A stretch of DNA of 7,916 nt, from contig CAUJJQ010000206.1 of NCBI GenBank assembly GCA_963205285.1, positions 1 through 7,916 on the forward strand. The letters are read 5' to 3'. Positions 1-7,116 of the stretch are shown here, in pieces. The position numbers were made by a program, and so were the translations under genes. A model generated the notes under the pieces. It did not search any database. It was not told where the DNA came from and saw nothing but the letters and a program-made list of their open reading frames with translations. Position 1 is the stretch's first letter. Every line of letters starts with the position of its first letter. The stretch is from Pseudomonadota bacterium (GTDB taxonomy: Bacteria; Pseudomonadota; Alphaproteobacteria; Sphingomonadales; Sphingomonadaceae).

Positions 1-951
1 CAGCAATGTGCCGCCAATCGCATATCGCAGCGCAGTTTGTTGCACCAATTGGCGGGCGAACCCTTCGAGCAGCCCGGCCAATGCCAACATCAGCAGGACG
101 CCGATCATCGCCGCGCCGCTTTCGCGCCCCGCCTGCGCCGCCGCGTCCATCCGGCTCTGAGCGCCGGGAAAGGCAAAGCCGGTGCCGATGCGTAGCCCCG
201 CCGCACCGGCGATGATGATGGCGAAAATTTCGGTCGTGCCGTGGATCGACAGCCAGCCGACAAAGTCGGTTAGTAGCCCCGCCTTGGCAAAAACATAGAG
301 CATCGGGCCGGTCGACAGCCCCTGATAAAAAATGAGGAGCAGGGTCGGCACGCCAAAGGCAAATCCCAATGCAAAGGCGTTAATCGCCACGCTGGCATTA
401 TTGGTAAAAAGAAAGGTCGCAAAATAATGCAGCCCATCGCGATCTTCCGGCGCGGTGCCGAAAATGGTGCGGCGCAGTTCGGCTGCGCTCGCATCGGGCC
501 CGCGCCCCTGCACCATTCCCTCTGGCATCAGCGCATGGTACCAATTGGCGTCCGATGCGACGAGCCACCAGCTAAGCGCGATGCCCAATGCCAAAACGAC
601 AAACACAATCAGAGATTCGCGCCACAGCCCCTTTACCGCCGCCGGCCAGTCATTGCGGAAAAAGGCGGCGAGCCGAGCACGACGCGATTCGCGCACGCCA
701 TAAATCAGGAAATAGCCGCGCGTCGCCAACCCTTCGAGATAATCAATCAGCGCCGCATCGAGGCTGGTCGCCCGCGCAATCGACAGCGACGACAGAGTGG
801 CGCGATAGAGGCGGGGCAGCGCCAGTAATTCTTCATCGCTGATCCGACGAAATGCCCAGCCGTCGAGCCGATTGCACAGCGCTTCGAATGCCTGCCACTC
901 GCCCTCATGCTCCTGACGGAAGGCGGTGGTGGAGTAAGTAATTTCCCCCAT
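1..951 (-). CDS. SpoIIM-family (stage II sporulation protein M / DUF95) integral membrane protein, C-terminus cut by window edge
   Basis: The frame is open from ATG at 951 through position 1 with no stop, giving 317 residues with the end missing. It has a soluble N-terminal part (about 1-105), then hydrophobic segments near residues 113-131, 186-208, 212-232, 240-256 and 279-296. The motif HGTTE at 237-241, followed by a small-residue-rich helix (IIIAGAAGLRIG), is the hallmark of SpoIIM/DUF95 proteins. In Bacillus SpoIIM takes part in engulfment, but relatives in non-sporulating bacteria sit beside MoxR and DUF58 genes, as here, and their role is unknown; the name implies no sporulation. The ATG overlaps the stop of the DUF58 gene as TGATG, and AAGGGG eight bases upstream is a good ribosome binding site. 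Relatives as I recall them are only slightly longer, so probably just a few dozen residues are missing. The family call is strong and the function unknown. Confidence 0.88.
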   Translation of the reverse strand, partial: MGEITYSTTAFRQEHEGEWQAFEALCNRLDGWAFRRISDEELLALPRLYRATLSSLSIARATSLDAALIDYLEGLATRGYFLIYGVRESRRARLAAFFRNDWPAAVKGLWRESLIVFVVLALGIALSWWLVASDANWYHALMPEGMVQGRGPDASAAELRRTIFGTAPEDRDGLHYFATFLFTNNASVAINAFALGFAFGVPTLLLIFYQGLSTGPMLYVFAKAGLLTDFVGWLSIHGTTEIFAIIIAGAAGLRIGTGFAFPGAQSRMDAAAQAGRESGAAMIGVLLMLALAGLLEGFARQLVQQTALRYAIGGTLL

Positions 952-2282
952 CACACCAACCCCTTACGCTTGGCGCGGATATAGGTGTCGAGCAGCGCAC
1001 CGCTCAATTGGTGAAAAGGTGCTTCGATGACCAATGCGCCCATTTGGCGCAGTCGCGCGGCAACTAACCGCCGATCGCGCAGCAGATCGGCCGCGACAAT
1101 CGCTTGGGAGAGGGCATCGGCATTGACGAGAGGGGCAGCGGCGATGCCTTCCAATTCACTGTCGGCGGCAAGCACGAACAGTAGCAAATGGCGGCGGGTC
1201 AACCGTTCTGCCGCACGCAACATCAATTCCGCGCTCGCTGCGTCGGCAAATTCGGTGAAAATGACCAGCATCGCACGGCGTTTCAGCTTGGCGGAAATTG
1301 CTGCCAGCCCCAGTGTGAAGTTCGTTTCCTCCGCTGCATAGTCGATGTCAGCCACCGCACGGCGCAACGCCGCAAAATCGCGCGCGCGCGCATATTCGCG
1401 TGTCCCCACCCATGGTCGTCCGGCGATGGTGGCGATGGAGACACGATCTTCCATCCTGAGCGCGACATAGCCAAGCGCCAGCGCCGCCGACACCGCGCGG
1501 TCGAGCCGTGCTTCGCGCGCGCCGTCGGGGGTGGCGACCGGCCCGCTCATCATCCTGCCCCGATCGATGACCAGCAAGATGCGGTTGTCGCGTTCGCTTT
1601 CAAACTGCTTGGCATAAACATCATTGTGCCGCGCCGATTGTTTCCAATCTATGGCGCGGCGGTCGAACCCCGGCTGGAAACGCACCAGCGTATCAAATTC
1701 GCTCCCCTCCCCCATCCGCGCGGTTAGGCGCTGACCGACCTGCGCCTCGTGCGTGAAAAGCGGGATGGCGAATTGTTCGACCGCGCGAATGGACGGCACC
1801 ACTGACACTGGCGTGTCGAGCGCTATCCGCCGCTGCATCCGCACCAACCCCATCGGCCCCTGCCAACCGATCCATGCGGCGTGGATGCGCGCCATACCGC
1901 GCCTGAGCGCGCTGATGGCGATGTTCGCCGCCAAGCCGCCATCACCGCCAAGTCGCAATTGCTGATCAATCCGCCCGCCGGACGCCAAATTTGTATCCAA
2001 CGCCAACGCTAAACGTGCATCGCGCGGCCGCCCGCGACCACCTGTAGCCACTCGCACGGCCAGCAATAATGGGTCGCCGACGCCGACCGCCGGCGGTGCA
2101 TCGATAGACAATGTCGCGCGGGCAATCGCGGGTGCGCGAAACAGGTCAAACACCATCAACGCGATGATTAGGCCAACCCAGATGGCAGCGATCACCCATA
2201 AATCGGCGCGCCAAATCGCCGCGGCAAGCGCCATCGGCGCACCCAGCGCGATCAGCAAAATGGCGCGCGGCGTCGGGGCCAT
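951..2282 (-). CDS. DUF58 domain-containing protein with degenerate vWA-like domain
   Basis: 443 residues. Two adjacent hydrophobic stretches at about 7-23 and 27-46 form an N-terminal membrane hairpin, and the rest is predicted soluble. The DUF58 signature spans roughly 191-235: GEGSEFDTLVRFQPG, then RRAIDWKQSAR, then the KQFESE segment. It is followed by a von Willebrand A-like strand, ILLVIDRGRMM (235-245). The metal-site position reads DRGRM rather than the classical DxSxS, so metal binding may be altered; similar substitutions occur in DUF58 proteins as I know them. DUF58 proteins are usual partners of MoxR ATPases and are thought to act as adaptors or substrates at the membrane. The ATG at 2282 overlaps the MoxR stop as TAATG, with only a weak upstream Shine-Dalgarno, so translation probably depends on reinitiation. 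The stop overlaps the next gene by one base. Family assignment is firm; the biochemical role is inferred from association. Confidence 0.9.
   Translation of the reverse strand: MAPTPRAILLIALGAPMALAAAIWRADLWVIAAIWVGLIIALMVFDLFRAPAIARATLSIDAPPAVGVGDPLLLAVRVATGGRGRPRDARLALALDTNLASGGRIDQQLRLGGDGGLAANIAISALRRGMARIHAAWIGWQGPMGLVRMQRRIALDTPVSVVPSIRAVEQFAIPLFTHEAQVGQRLTARMGEGSEFDTLVRFQPGFDRRAIDWKQSARHNDVYAKQFESERDNRILLVIDRGRMMSGPVATPDGAREARLDRAVSAALALGYVALRMEDRVSIATIAGRPWVGTREYARARDFAALRRAVADIDYAAEETNFTLGLAAISAKLKRRAMLVIFTEFADAASAELMLRAAERLTRRHLLLFVLAADSELEGIAAAPLVNADALSQAIVAADLLRDRRLVAARLRQMGALVIEAPFHQLSGALLDTYIRAKRKGLV
960..965 (-). promoter_or_regulatory. Ribosome binding site of the SpoIIM-family gene
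   Basis: AAGGGG on the minus strand lies eight bases before the ATG at 951 and inside the last codons of the DUF58 gene. It fixes the start and indicates that the gene can be initiated directly as well as through TGATG coupling. Confidence 0.55.
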
Positions 2283-3238
2283 TAGCGCGGTGCTTCGACC
2301 GCGTCGATTAGCTGGCGAACGATATTGTCCACGCTGCGCCCGTCGATTTCGGCGCTCGGCGACAGGAGCAGCCGGTGACGCAGGAGGTCAAAGGCAATGG
2401 CCTGCACATCATCGGGAATGACATAATCACGGCCAGCCAGTGCCGCCGTCGCCGCCGCCGCGCGCGCCATTAACGCGGCGGCACGCGGGCTGGCCCCGAC
2501 CGCTAAGTCCGGGCTTTCGCGCGTCGAACGGATCAGAGTCACAATATATTGCGCAATGGGATCAGCCATTTTGACCCCGGCCGCCACCTCTATCGCGGCG
2601 GCAAGGCGCGCAGCATCCGCGACCTTTTCCACCCCCAAACTGTCGGGGTCGATGCGGGTGAAGCGCACGCCATGGCCGGTGACAATACGCAATTCAGCCT
2701 CGGCATTGGGGTAGGGCACCGACAATTTGAACAGGAATCGGTCAAGTTGCGCCTCTGGCAAAGGATAGACGCCTTGGCTTTCAATCGGGTTTTGCGTCGC
2801 AATCACCGTAAACCGGTCGGACAGCAAATGGCTTTCACCGTCCAGCGTTACGCGCCGTTCCTGCATCGCTTCCAACAGCGCGGCCTGCGTTTTGGGTGGG
2901 GTGCGGTTCAATTCATCGGCGAGCAGCAATTCGGTAAAAATCGGGCCGCGCGTCAAGGTAAAGCTCGACGTCTGGAAATTGAACAAATTGCTGCCCAATA
3001 TATCGCCGGGCATCAAATCGGGCGTGAATTGAATCCGCCCGAAGTCGAGGCCGATGGCGCGCGCAAGGCTTTGTACCAACAGGGTTTTGGCGGTTCCCGG
3101 CGGCCCTTCGAGCAGCGCGTGCCCTCCGGCCAGCACCGTCACCAGCAAGCGTTCGACGATGGCATCCATGCCGACCACCGCCTTGGCCACTTCTGTTTTT
3201 ATAGCGCCGGTCAGCGCCTGCAATTCATCCAGTGTCAC
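2282..3238 (-). CDS. MoxR-family AAA+ ATPase
   Basis: A 318-residue cytosolic AAA+ ATPase of the MoxR family, thought to act as a chaperone that remodels or loads cofactors into partner complexes. All ATPase elements are present: Walker A GPPGTAKT (45-52), Walker B LLLADE with D108 and E109 followed by LNRTPPKTQAALLEAMQER, sensor 1 ATQNP with N150, GVYPLPEAQLDRF (156-168) carrying the family arginine R167, and sensor 2 GASPR with R252. Length fits the family. I chose the GTG at 3238, which gives the conserved-looking beginning MTLDELQAL and has AAAGGA eight bases upstream. An ATG at 3247 in the same frame (MWCVTLDEL) is the alternative, but its Shine-Dalgarno would abut the start codon. A longer reading from 3460 runs deep into the DUF4350 gene, and its extra residues look out of frame. 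The gene overlaps the DUF4350 stop by 14 bases and the DUF58 start by one. Confidence 0.95.
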   Translation of the reverse strand: MTLDELQALTGAIKTEVAKAVVGMDAIVERLLVTVLAGGHALLEGPPGTAKTLLVQSLARAIGLDFGRIQFTPDLMPGDILGSNLFNFQTSSFTLTRGPIFTELLLADELNRTPPKTQAALLEAMQERRVTLDGESHLLSDRFTVIATQNPIESQGVYPLPEAQLDRFLFKLSVPYPNAEAELRIVTGHGVRFTRIDPDSLGVEKVADAARLAAAIEVAAGVKMADPIAQYIVTLIRSTRESPDLAVGASPRAAALMARAAAATAALAGRDYVIPDDVQAIAFDLLRHRLLLSPSAEIDGRSVDNIVRQLIDAVEAPR

Positions 3239-4463
3239 GCACCACATCCTTTCGCCATTCGGCCAATTTCTGCGCGGCATCCACCGCTGCCAATGTTGAA
3301 CCCTTTTGGTCGAGCGCGCCCGCCAGTTCGGAAAATTTGCGCCCGCGCCGGTCGCTGAACCGGTCAAGCCATGCACCCAGCGCTGCTTCATCCAGCCCCT
3401 GTGGCGCATGCAGCCGCCGCGCCGCAATATCGCGCACCATCTGCGCATAGCGCGGCGCAAAGCGCACGCTTGCGCCTGCTTGAACGATCAACCGTGCGCT
3501 GGTTTGCACCAGCCCCGCCTTGCCCGCCGCGCGCACCCGCATTGCCAAAAGCGGGGGACCAAAGCGGACAAAGCCCTGCCATAATAGGAAGAGCGTGGCG
3601 ACAATGACGCAAAGGGTTAAACCGAGGAAAGGTGGCACAAAGGCCTGACGCAGCAGATTGTGTCGGCTTGCGCCCAGTCCGTTCAGCGTCACGTCAAAGG
3701 CGATCGGCGCACCGGCGCCCGCCAATTTGTCGATCAGGGCAAAGCCGGCACGTGCGCGCGCATTATCCGCCAATGCCAGATTGTTGACCAAATCGGGTTC
3801 GGCCAGGATGGTCGTGTCATAACGGTCCTGCACTTCGGCCAATATGACCTGATTATCGGCGGCTACCAGTGTTGAAAAATAAGGCGATTCAACCGTTTGT
3901 ATCAGATCACCCATGCGCACAGACGCCTTGGTGCCATCCCAAAAATCAAGCGCCACTGCGCGTCCTTGACGAATCGGGACCAAATTTGCCCTGACCCTTC
4001 CCGGCACCAATGCGGTGGCAAGCGCAGCGGCATTTTGCGATAGGCCTGCCTGCCGCACCTTGTCGCGCTGCATTATCGGTTCGACCTGATATTTGGGCAG
4101 AATAATCAACACCGGCGTATGAATGGACGCCAGCCGTTCGCGCAGCGCATCGCCGCTGGTCGATGGGGTGGGCGTCAATATGGTAAGGCCATCGCCACCC
4201 GAAAATCCTGGTGCACCGCCATCAGGATCGCGCAAGATGGTGACGTCATGCCCGCCCGTCCGCAATAATTGCGCCACACCGGCATAGCCATTGGCCGCGC
4301 GCGACATGGCATGGCCGCCGCCGTCGCGCCCGCTTGACAATTCGGGGGCAAAGGCGGTGAGCACCCAAAAGCCGATGAAGCCAAACACACCCGCCGCAAT
4401 CAGCCCGAAAATCAGGCGCGGGTTGAACGCGCCATCCCCCCCTTTTACTGCCGCGCCGGTCAT
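3225..4463 (-). CDS. DUF4350-type membrane protein of the MoxR module
   Basis: 412 residues. It has a transmembrane helix near 17-38, a large extracytoplasmic region of about 235 residues, a second helix near 275-297, and a cytoplasmic C-terminal tail of about 115 residues rich in Arg and Ala. The segment from about 55 to 230 resembles DUF4350, including the early GYAGVAQLLRTGGHDV stretch and the later EPDLVNNLALADNARA stretch. The family is commonly found beside MoxR, DUF58 and DUF4129 genes. No catalytic motif is visible. A plausible role is as a membrane scaffold that senses or holds something in the periplasm while its tail contacts the ATPase; this is inference. The ATG at 4463 overlaps the upstream stop as ATGA. 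A TTG at 4478 in frame is possible but less likely. The stop lies inside the MoxR gene start. Confidence 0.82.
   Translation of the reverse strand: MTGAAVKGGDGAFNPRLIFGLIAAGVFGFIGFWVLTAFAPELSSGRDGGGHAMSRAANGYAGVAQLLRTGGHDVTILRDPDGGAPGFSGGDGLTILTPTPSTSGDALRERLASIHTPVLIILPKYQVEPIMQRDKVRQAGLSQNAAALATALVPGRVRANLVPIRQGRAVALDFWDGTKASVRMGDLIQTVESPYFSTLVAADNQVILAEVQDRYDTTILAEPDLVNNLALADNARARAGFALIDKLAGAGAPIAFDVTLNGLGASRHNLLRQAFVPPFLGLTLCVIVATLFLLWQGFVRFGPPLLAMRVRAAGKAGLVQTSARLIVQAGASVRFAPRYAQMVRDIAARRLHAPQGLDEAALGAWLDRFSDRRGRKFSELAGALDQKGSTLAAVDAAQKLAEWRKDVVRDTG
3247..3252 (-). promoter_or_regulatory. Ribosome binding site deciding the MoxR start
   Basis: AAAGGA on the minus strand lies within the 3' end of the DUF4350 gene. 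It is eight bases before GTG at 3238 but touches the ATG at 3247, so its spacing favours the GTG start. Confidence 0.5.
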
Positions 4464-5209
4464 GCGCGCACCCGCCAATGCGCGCCAAAGGCAAAGCTTT
4501 CATATTGGGCACGCGCCGCTGACCAATCTTCGGCATCGATCGCCCGCTCAGCCCAAATACCGCGTTCGACGATGGCGCCAATATGGGCAAAGGCCTGTCG
4601 CGCGGCTTCGGGCAATTCGCGCAGCATGGCGATGGAGCGCGCGGTAAAGGCGGGTTGCACCAAGCCGGGGCGGCGATTGCCAATATCCTCCACACTACGT
4701 TCAAGCAGCAGGTGCACCGCCTCTGCAAAGCGGCCATTGGCGGCGAGCGCGTCTGCCGCTTGCAGCAGATTGCGTGCGCCCGTTGCATCGGGCTGCCAGC
4801 CATGACCCTCCGCCACGTCGGCCTCAGTCCGCTTGCGGCCAAAGCGCAGTCGGTCCACAAAATCGCGCACCGCCGGTATCAGCATATAGGCGATGGCTAC
4901 CACCGCGACCAATATCAGTGCAAAGGCGATCAGCCGCACCAGCCAGTCACCATCACCACCCAGCCAGCGGAAAAACTGGCTGAACCAGCCGTTGGAAGAT
5001 GGCATCGTTGGCGGCGGCGGCGCGGGGGCAAATTGCAATTGGTAACTGCTGTCACCCTGAATTTGCCGGATGGTTGCCTCCAGCGCATCACCCCCGCCTT
5101 TTCCAGCATTGGGCGCGGCGGTCAGCGGCGCGGCAGCCAAAAATGCAAGCGCATAGGGCGCAGCCCGCGCGACCTGCATCATATTTCTTATCCGCGCCCC
5201 TGCCGCCAT
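4460..5209 (-). CDS. DUF4129-type membrane protein with signal peptide, first gene of the MoxR module
   Basis: 249 residues from ATG at 5209. A signal-peptide-like N-terminus (Arg-containing head, hydrophobic core at about 18-29, Ala-rich cleavage region near 29-36) precedes a short periplasmic part with a proline run (APAPPPP, 61-67). A clear transmembrane helix follows at 90-112 and then a basic cytoplasmic flank. The C-terminal 100 residues resemble DUF4129: an AVHLLLERSVEDI helix, a TARSIAMLRELP segment, a FAHIGAIVERGIWAE helix and a terminal DWSAARAQYESF. No enzyme motif is seen. Alternative starts are ATG at 5182 or 5179, which trim the head while keeping the signal peptide, and GTG at 5230, which falls within a potential hairpin and is less likely. 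The gene ends by overlapping the DUF4350 start as ATGA. Family placement is by pattern and is less certain than for its neighbours. Confidence 0.75.
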   Translation of the reverse strand: MAAGARIRNMMQVARAAPYALAFLAAAPLTAAPNAGKGGGDALEATIRQIQGDSSYQLQFAPAPPPPTMPSSNGWFSQFFRWLGGDGDWLVRLIAFALILVAVVAIAYMLIPAVRDFVDRLRFGRKRTEADVAEGHGWQPDATGARNLLQAADALAANGRFAEAVHLLLERSVEDIGNRRPGLVQPAFTARSIAMLRELPEAARQAFAHIGAIVERGIWAERAIDAEDWSAARAQYESFAFGAHWRVRA

Positions 5210-5223
5210 CACCCTTGCATGAC

Positions 5224-5258
5224 GGGGCACGGCGGCAATGGCAAGCCTGTTGCGCCCC
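5224..5258 (-). promoter_or_regulatory. Possible intercistronic hairpin between amidohydrolase and MoxR module
   Basis: On the minus strand, GGGGCGC (5258-5252), directly after the amidohydrolase stop, can pair with GTGCCCC (5230-5224) over seven pairs with one G-U, around a loop of about 21 nt. No U-run follows, so it is not a standard intrinsic terminator. It could stabilise the upstream mRNA end, weaken readthrough, or be chance in GC-rich DNA. Confidence 0.25.
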
Positions 5259-7007
5259 TTATTCGGCGGCCATCGCCATCGGGGTTGCTTGCGGCCCGCG
5301 AATGACCCGTCCGGGCAAGGCGCCGACCATTTCGCCGTCGCGAAACGTCACCTGTCCCGATTTGATCGTCGCGACATAGCCATCCGCCTTTTGCAACAAG
5401 CGCTTGCCCCCGGCGGGCAGGTCAAAGGCGAGCCATGGCTTGCCCAATTTTATCGCGTCCATATCAATGATGTTGATGTCGGCGAGCATGCCGGGTGCAA
5501 TTAGGCCACGATCTTCGAGACCATAGAGCAGCGCAGTGTCACGGCATTGGCGTTTGACCGCTTGCTCCAGCGGGATGCGCTTGCCGCGCCTGCGCCCCTT
5601 TACCCAATGTTCGAGCATGAAGGTCGGGCTGGCGGCATCGCAAATCGTGCCGCAATGTGCACCGCCGTCCGACAGGCTGTTCACCGTATCATCGGCATTT
5701 TGCAATTCCTCGAGGAAATCGAGGTTGCCGTCCGCATAATTGAGGATCGGCAGATAGATGAAGCCCGTGCCATCATCGGCGCACAACATGTCATAGGCAT
5801 ATTCGGCCGGATCTTTACCCGCCGCCGTCGCGCGCGCGGCAACACTGGCCGCATCATCGGGCTCATAGTCAAAATCGGCGTCCATTTCATACTGCATGGC
5901 CCAACCGCACGACACCGCCATGACAAAGCCGATAATATCCTTGGGTGCAGCGGAAAAATCATTTTCCTGTGCCAGCAGCTGCGCCTTGAAGGCGGGGTCG
6001 AGCAATTTTGCCTTTTGCGCGTCCCAAGGCAGGTTGGCGATTTCCGCCCATGCGGGCCGGAAGCGAAAGGGATGGACGCTGCCACGCCATGCCATGATGA
6101 CACCGTTGCCGCGCAGCGCAATCTGCGCGACGATATTGGCCCCCTTGGCATTTTCATCGCGCATCGTGGCGATTTGTTCGCTGAGCGGCAATTCCTTGGC
6201 GATGGATTGGAGCGCCGCGAAAGTTACCGGCAAACCTGTTTCCCGACTGAGCTGTCCCATCCAGGCAAATTCATTCCATTCACGCCTAAGGTCGCTCGCC
6301 ATTTCAAAAACGCCATGGCCGACCCGGCCCATCGCCCGGCCAATTTCGACCAATTCATCGGCCGTCGCCGTCGTGCCGGGTACCAGTTCGCCATCCACCG
6401 ATTTATGGAGCACGGTGCGGCTGGTCGAAAAGCCGAGTGCGCCCGCGCGCACGCCATCTTCGACAATAGCTGCCATGGCCGCGATATCCTCTGCTGTTGG
6501 CACCGCGCCGGGGCATTCACGTTCGCCCAGCACATAGGCACGCACCGCGCCGTGCGGCACATGGGTGCCGACATCCACCGTGCGCGGCAATTGTTCGAGC
6601 GCATCGAGATATTCGGGGAAGCTTTCCCAATTCCAGCGCATCCCCTCTGCAAGGGCGGTGCCCGGAATATCCTCCACCCCTTCCATCAAGCGGATCAACC
6701 AGTCGTGCCGGTCGGGGCGCGCCGGGGCGAAGCCGACGCCGCAATTGCCCATGATGAGCGTGGTGACGCCATGCCAGCTCGACGGAGCCATTTCGCTGTC
6801 CCACGTCGCCTGTCCGTCATAATGGGTGTGCACATCGACAAAGCCGGGGGTGACAACCATGGCCGTAGCGTCGATTTCCTCGCGTCCGGCGGGCAAATTG
6901 GGGCCGACTGCGCTGATTGTCATGCCGTCAATCGCTATATCGCCAACAAAGGCGGGCGCGCCGCTGCCATCGACTATCGTGCCGCCGCGAATCACCAGAT
7001 CATGCAT
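5259..7007 (-). CDS. Amidohydrolase, N-acyl-D-amino-acid deacylase (D-aminoacylase) family
   Basis: 582 residues from ATG at 7007. The protein has the amidohydrolase layout: an N-terminal beta-sandwich ([16 protein letters not shown]), the first metal motif HTHYDGQ (residues 60-66), NCGVGFAP with the Cys ligand at 89, GALGFSTSR (189-197), SDGGAH with a catalytic-type Asp at 447, and a C-terminal return to the sandwich ([12 protein letters not shown]). D-aminoacylases hydrolyse N-acyl-D-amino acids to a D-amino acid and a carboxylate. The HxH and Cys positions are kept, but the THxR and SHHK-type histidine motifs read MASDLR and FAALQS instead, so activity and substrate are uncertain. It is longer than classical D-aminoacylase (about 480-490 residues). 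No signal peptide is seen, so it is probably cytosolic. AAAGGG abuts an ATG at 7016 but is well spaced for ATG 7007, hence the chosen start; using 7016 adds three residues. It is divergent from the methyltransferase gene. Confidence 0.85.
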   Translation of the reverse strand: MHDLVIRGGTIVDGSGAPAFVGDIAIDGMTISAVGPNLPAGREEIDATAMVVTPGFVDVHTHYDGQATWDSEMAPSSWHGVTTLIMGNCGVGFAPARPDRHDWLIRLMEGVEDIPGTALAEGMRWNWESFPEYLDALEQLPRTVDVGTHVPHGAVRAYVLGERECPGAVPTAEDIAAMAAIVEDGVRAGALGFSTSRTVLHKSVDGELVPGTTATADELVEIGRAMGRVGHGVFEMASDLRREWNEFAWMGQLSRETGLPVTFAALQSIAKELPLSEQIATMRDENAKGANIVAQIALRGNGVIMAWRGSVHPFRFRPAWAEIANLPWDAQKAKLLDPAFKAQLLAQENDFSAAPKDIIGFVMAVSCGWAMQYEMDADFDYEPDDAASVAARATAAGKDPAEYAYDMLCADDGTGFIYLPILNYADGNLDFLEELQNADDTVNSLSDGGAHCGTICDAASPTFMLEHWVKGRRRGKRIPLEQAVKRQCRDTALLYGLEDRGLIAPGMLADINIIDMDAIKLGKPWLAFDLPAGGKRLLQKADGYVATIKSGQVTFRDGEMVGALPGRVIRGPQATPMAMAAE

Positions 7008-7054
7008 ATCACCCATCCCTTTGCCAATGGCTCCAACCGGTTTATGCTGCCACG

Positions 7055-7066
7055 GACATCGATGTC
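7055..7066. promoter_or_regulatory. Perfect 12-bp palindrome, candidate operator
   Basis: GACATCGATGTC is self-complementary over all 12 bases and sits midway between the divergent genes. It overlaps the expected -35 area of the plus-strand promoter and lies between the weak minus-strand -35 and -10 candidates. That position suits a dimeric regulator acting on both genes, but no regulator gene is in the window. Confidence 0.35.
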
Positions 7067-7102
7067 ACGCAACCTATTGGCACATAGAATGCCATGAAAG
7101 AT

Positions 7103-7110
7103 AGGGAGGG
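7103..7110 (+). promoter_or_regulatory. Strong ribosome binding site of the methyltransferase gene
   Basis: AGGGAGGG ends six bases before ATG at 7117. It is a near-ideal Shine-Dalgarno and the clearest in the window, and it fixes the start of the plus-strand gene. Confidence 0.75.
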
Positions 7111-7116
7111 AAAATC

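Larger units (their letters stand above)
7017..7116. promoter_or_regulatory. Divergent intergenic promoter region
   Basis: These 100 bases separate the starts of two divergent genes and must carry, or lie next to, the promoters for both. On the plus strand TAGAAT (7085-7090) matches five of six bases of a -10 box and would start transcription about 20 bases before the methyltransferase ATG. No good -35 is visible at the right distance. On the minus strand CATAAA (7046-7041) is a weaker -10 candidate, with TTGCGT (7072-7067) upstream at an overly long spacing of 20. Inverted repeats at 7023-7031 (GCCA/TGGC), 7035-7042 (AACCGGTT) and 7055-7066 cluster here. The location is sound; individual boxes are tentative. 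Confidence 0.5.

Noticed and set aside
1..951. Several small plus-strand open frames (for example 427-828) as possible genes in the left region
   Set aside because: A continuous minus-strand SpoIIM-family frame with its signature motif and five hydrophobic segments explains the whole stretch.
1379..1392. CG-alternating run (CGCGCGCG-type) as a repeat or Z-DNA element
   Set aside because: It lies within the DUF58 coding region, where Arg/Ala codons explain it, and it is too short to stand out in GC-rich DNA.
2549..3358. A 269-codon plus-strand open frame opposite the MoxR gene
   Set aside because: The minus strand carries all AAA+ motifs in order. The antisense translation has no recognisable motif and arises from the codon bias of GC-rich DNA.
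3239..3460. N-terminal extension of the MoxR protein by about 74 residues from an upstream ATG
   Set aside because: The extension lies wholly within the DUF4350 coding region, is Trp/Arg-rich and unlike any MoxR N-terminus. The GTG at 3238 has a well-spaced ribosome binding site.
5224..5258. Intrinsic terminator after the amidohydrolase gene
   Set aside because: A stem can form, but no T-tract follows and the loop is long. I record it only as a possible hairpin.
4583..5305. A 240-codon plus-strand open frame opposite the DUF4129 gene
   Set aside because: It is low-complexity and His/Arg-rich with no start signal, and it straddles two genes on the other strand.
5547..7097. A 516-codon open frame on the plus strand, antisense to nearly the whole amidohydrolase gene
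   Set aside because: It is a shadow of the real gene. Its translation is rich in Arg, His and Cys, shows no domain pattern, and has no good ribosome binding site. The opposite strand encodes a recognisable complete enzyme.
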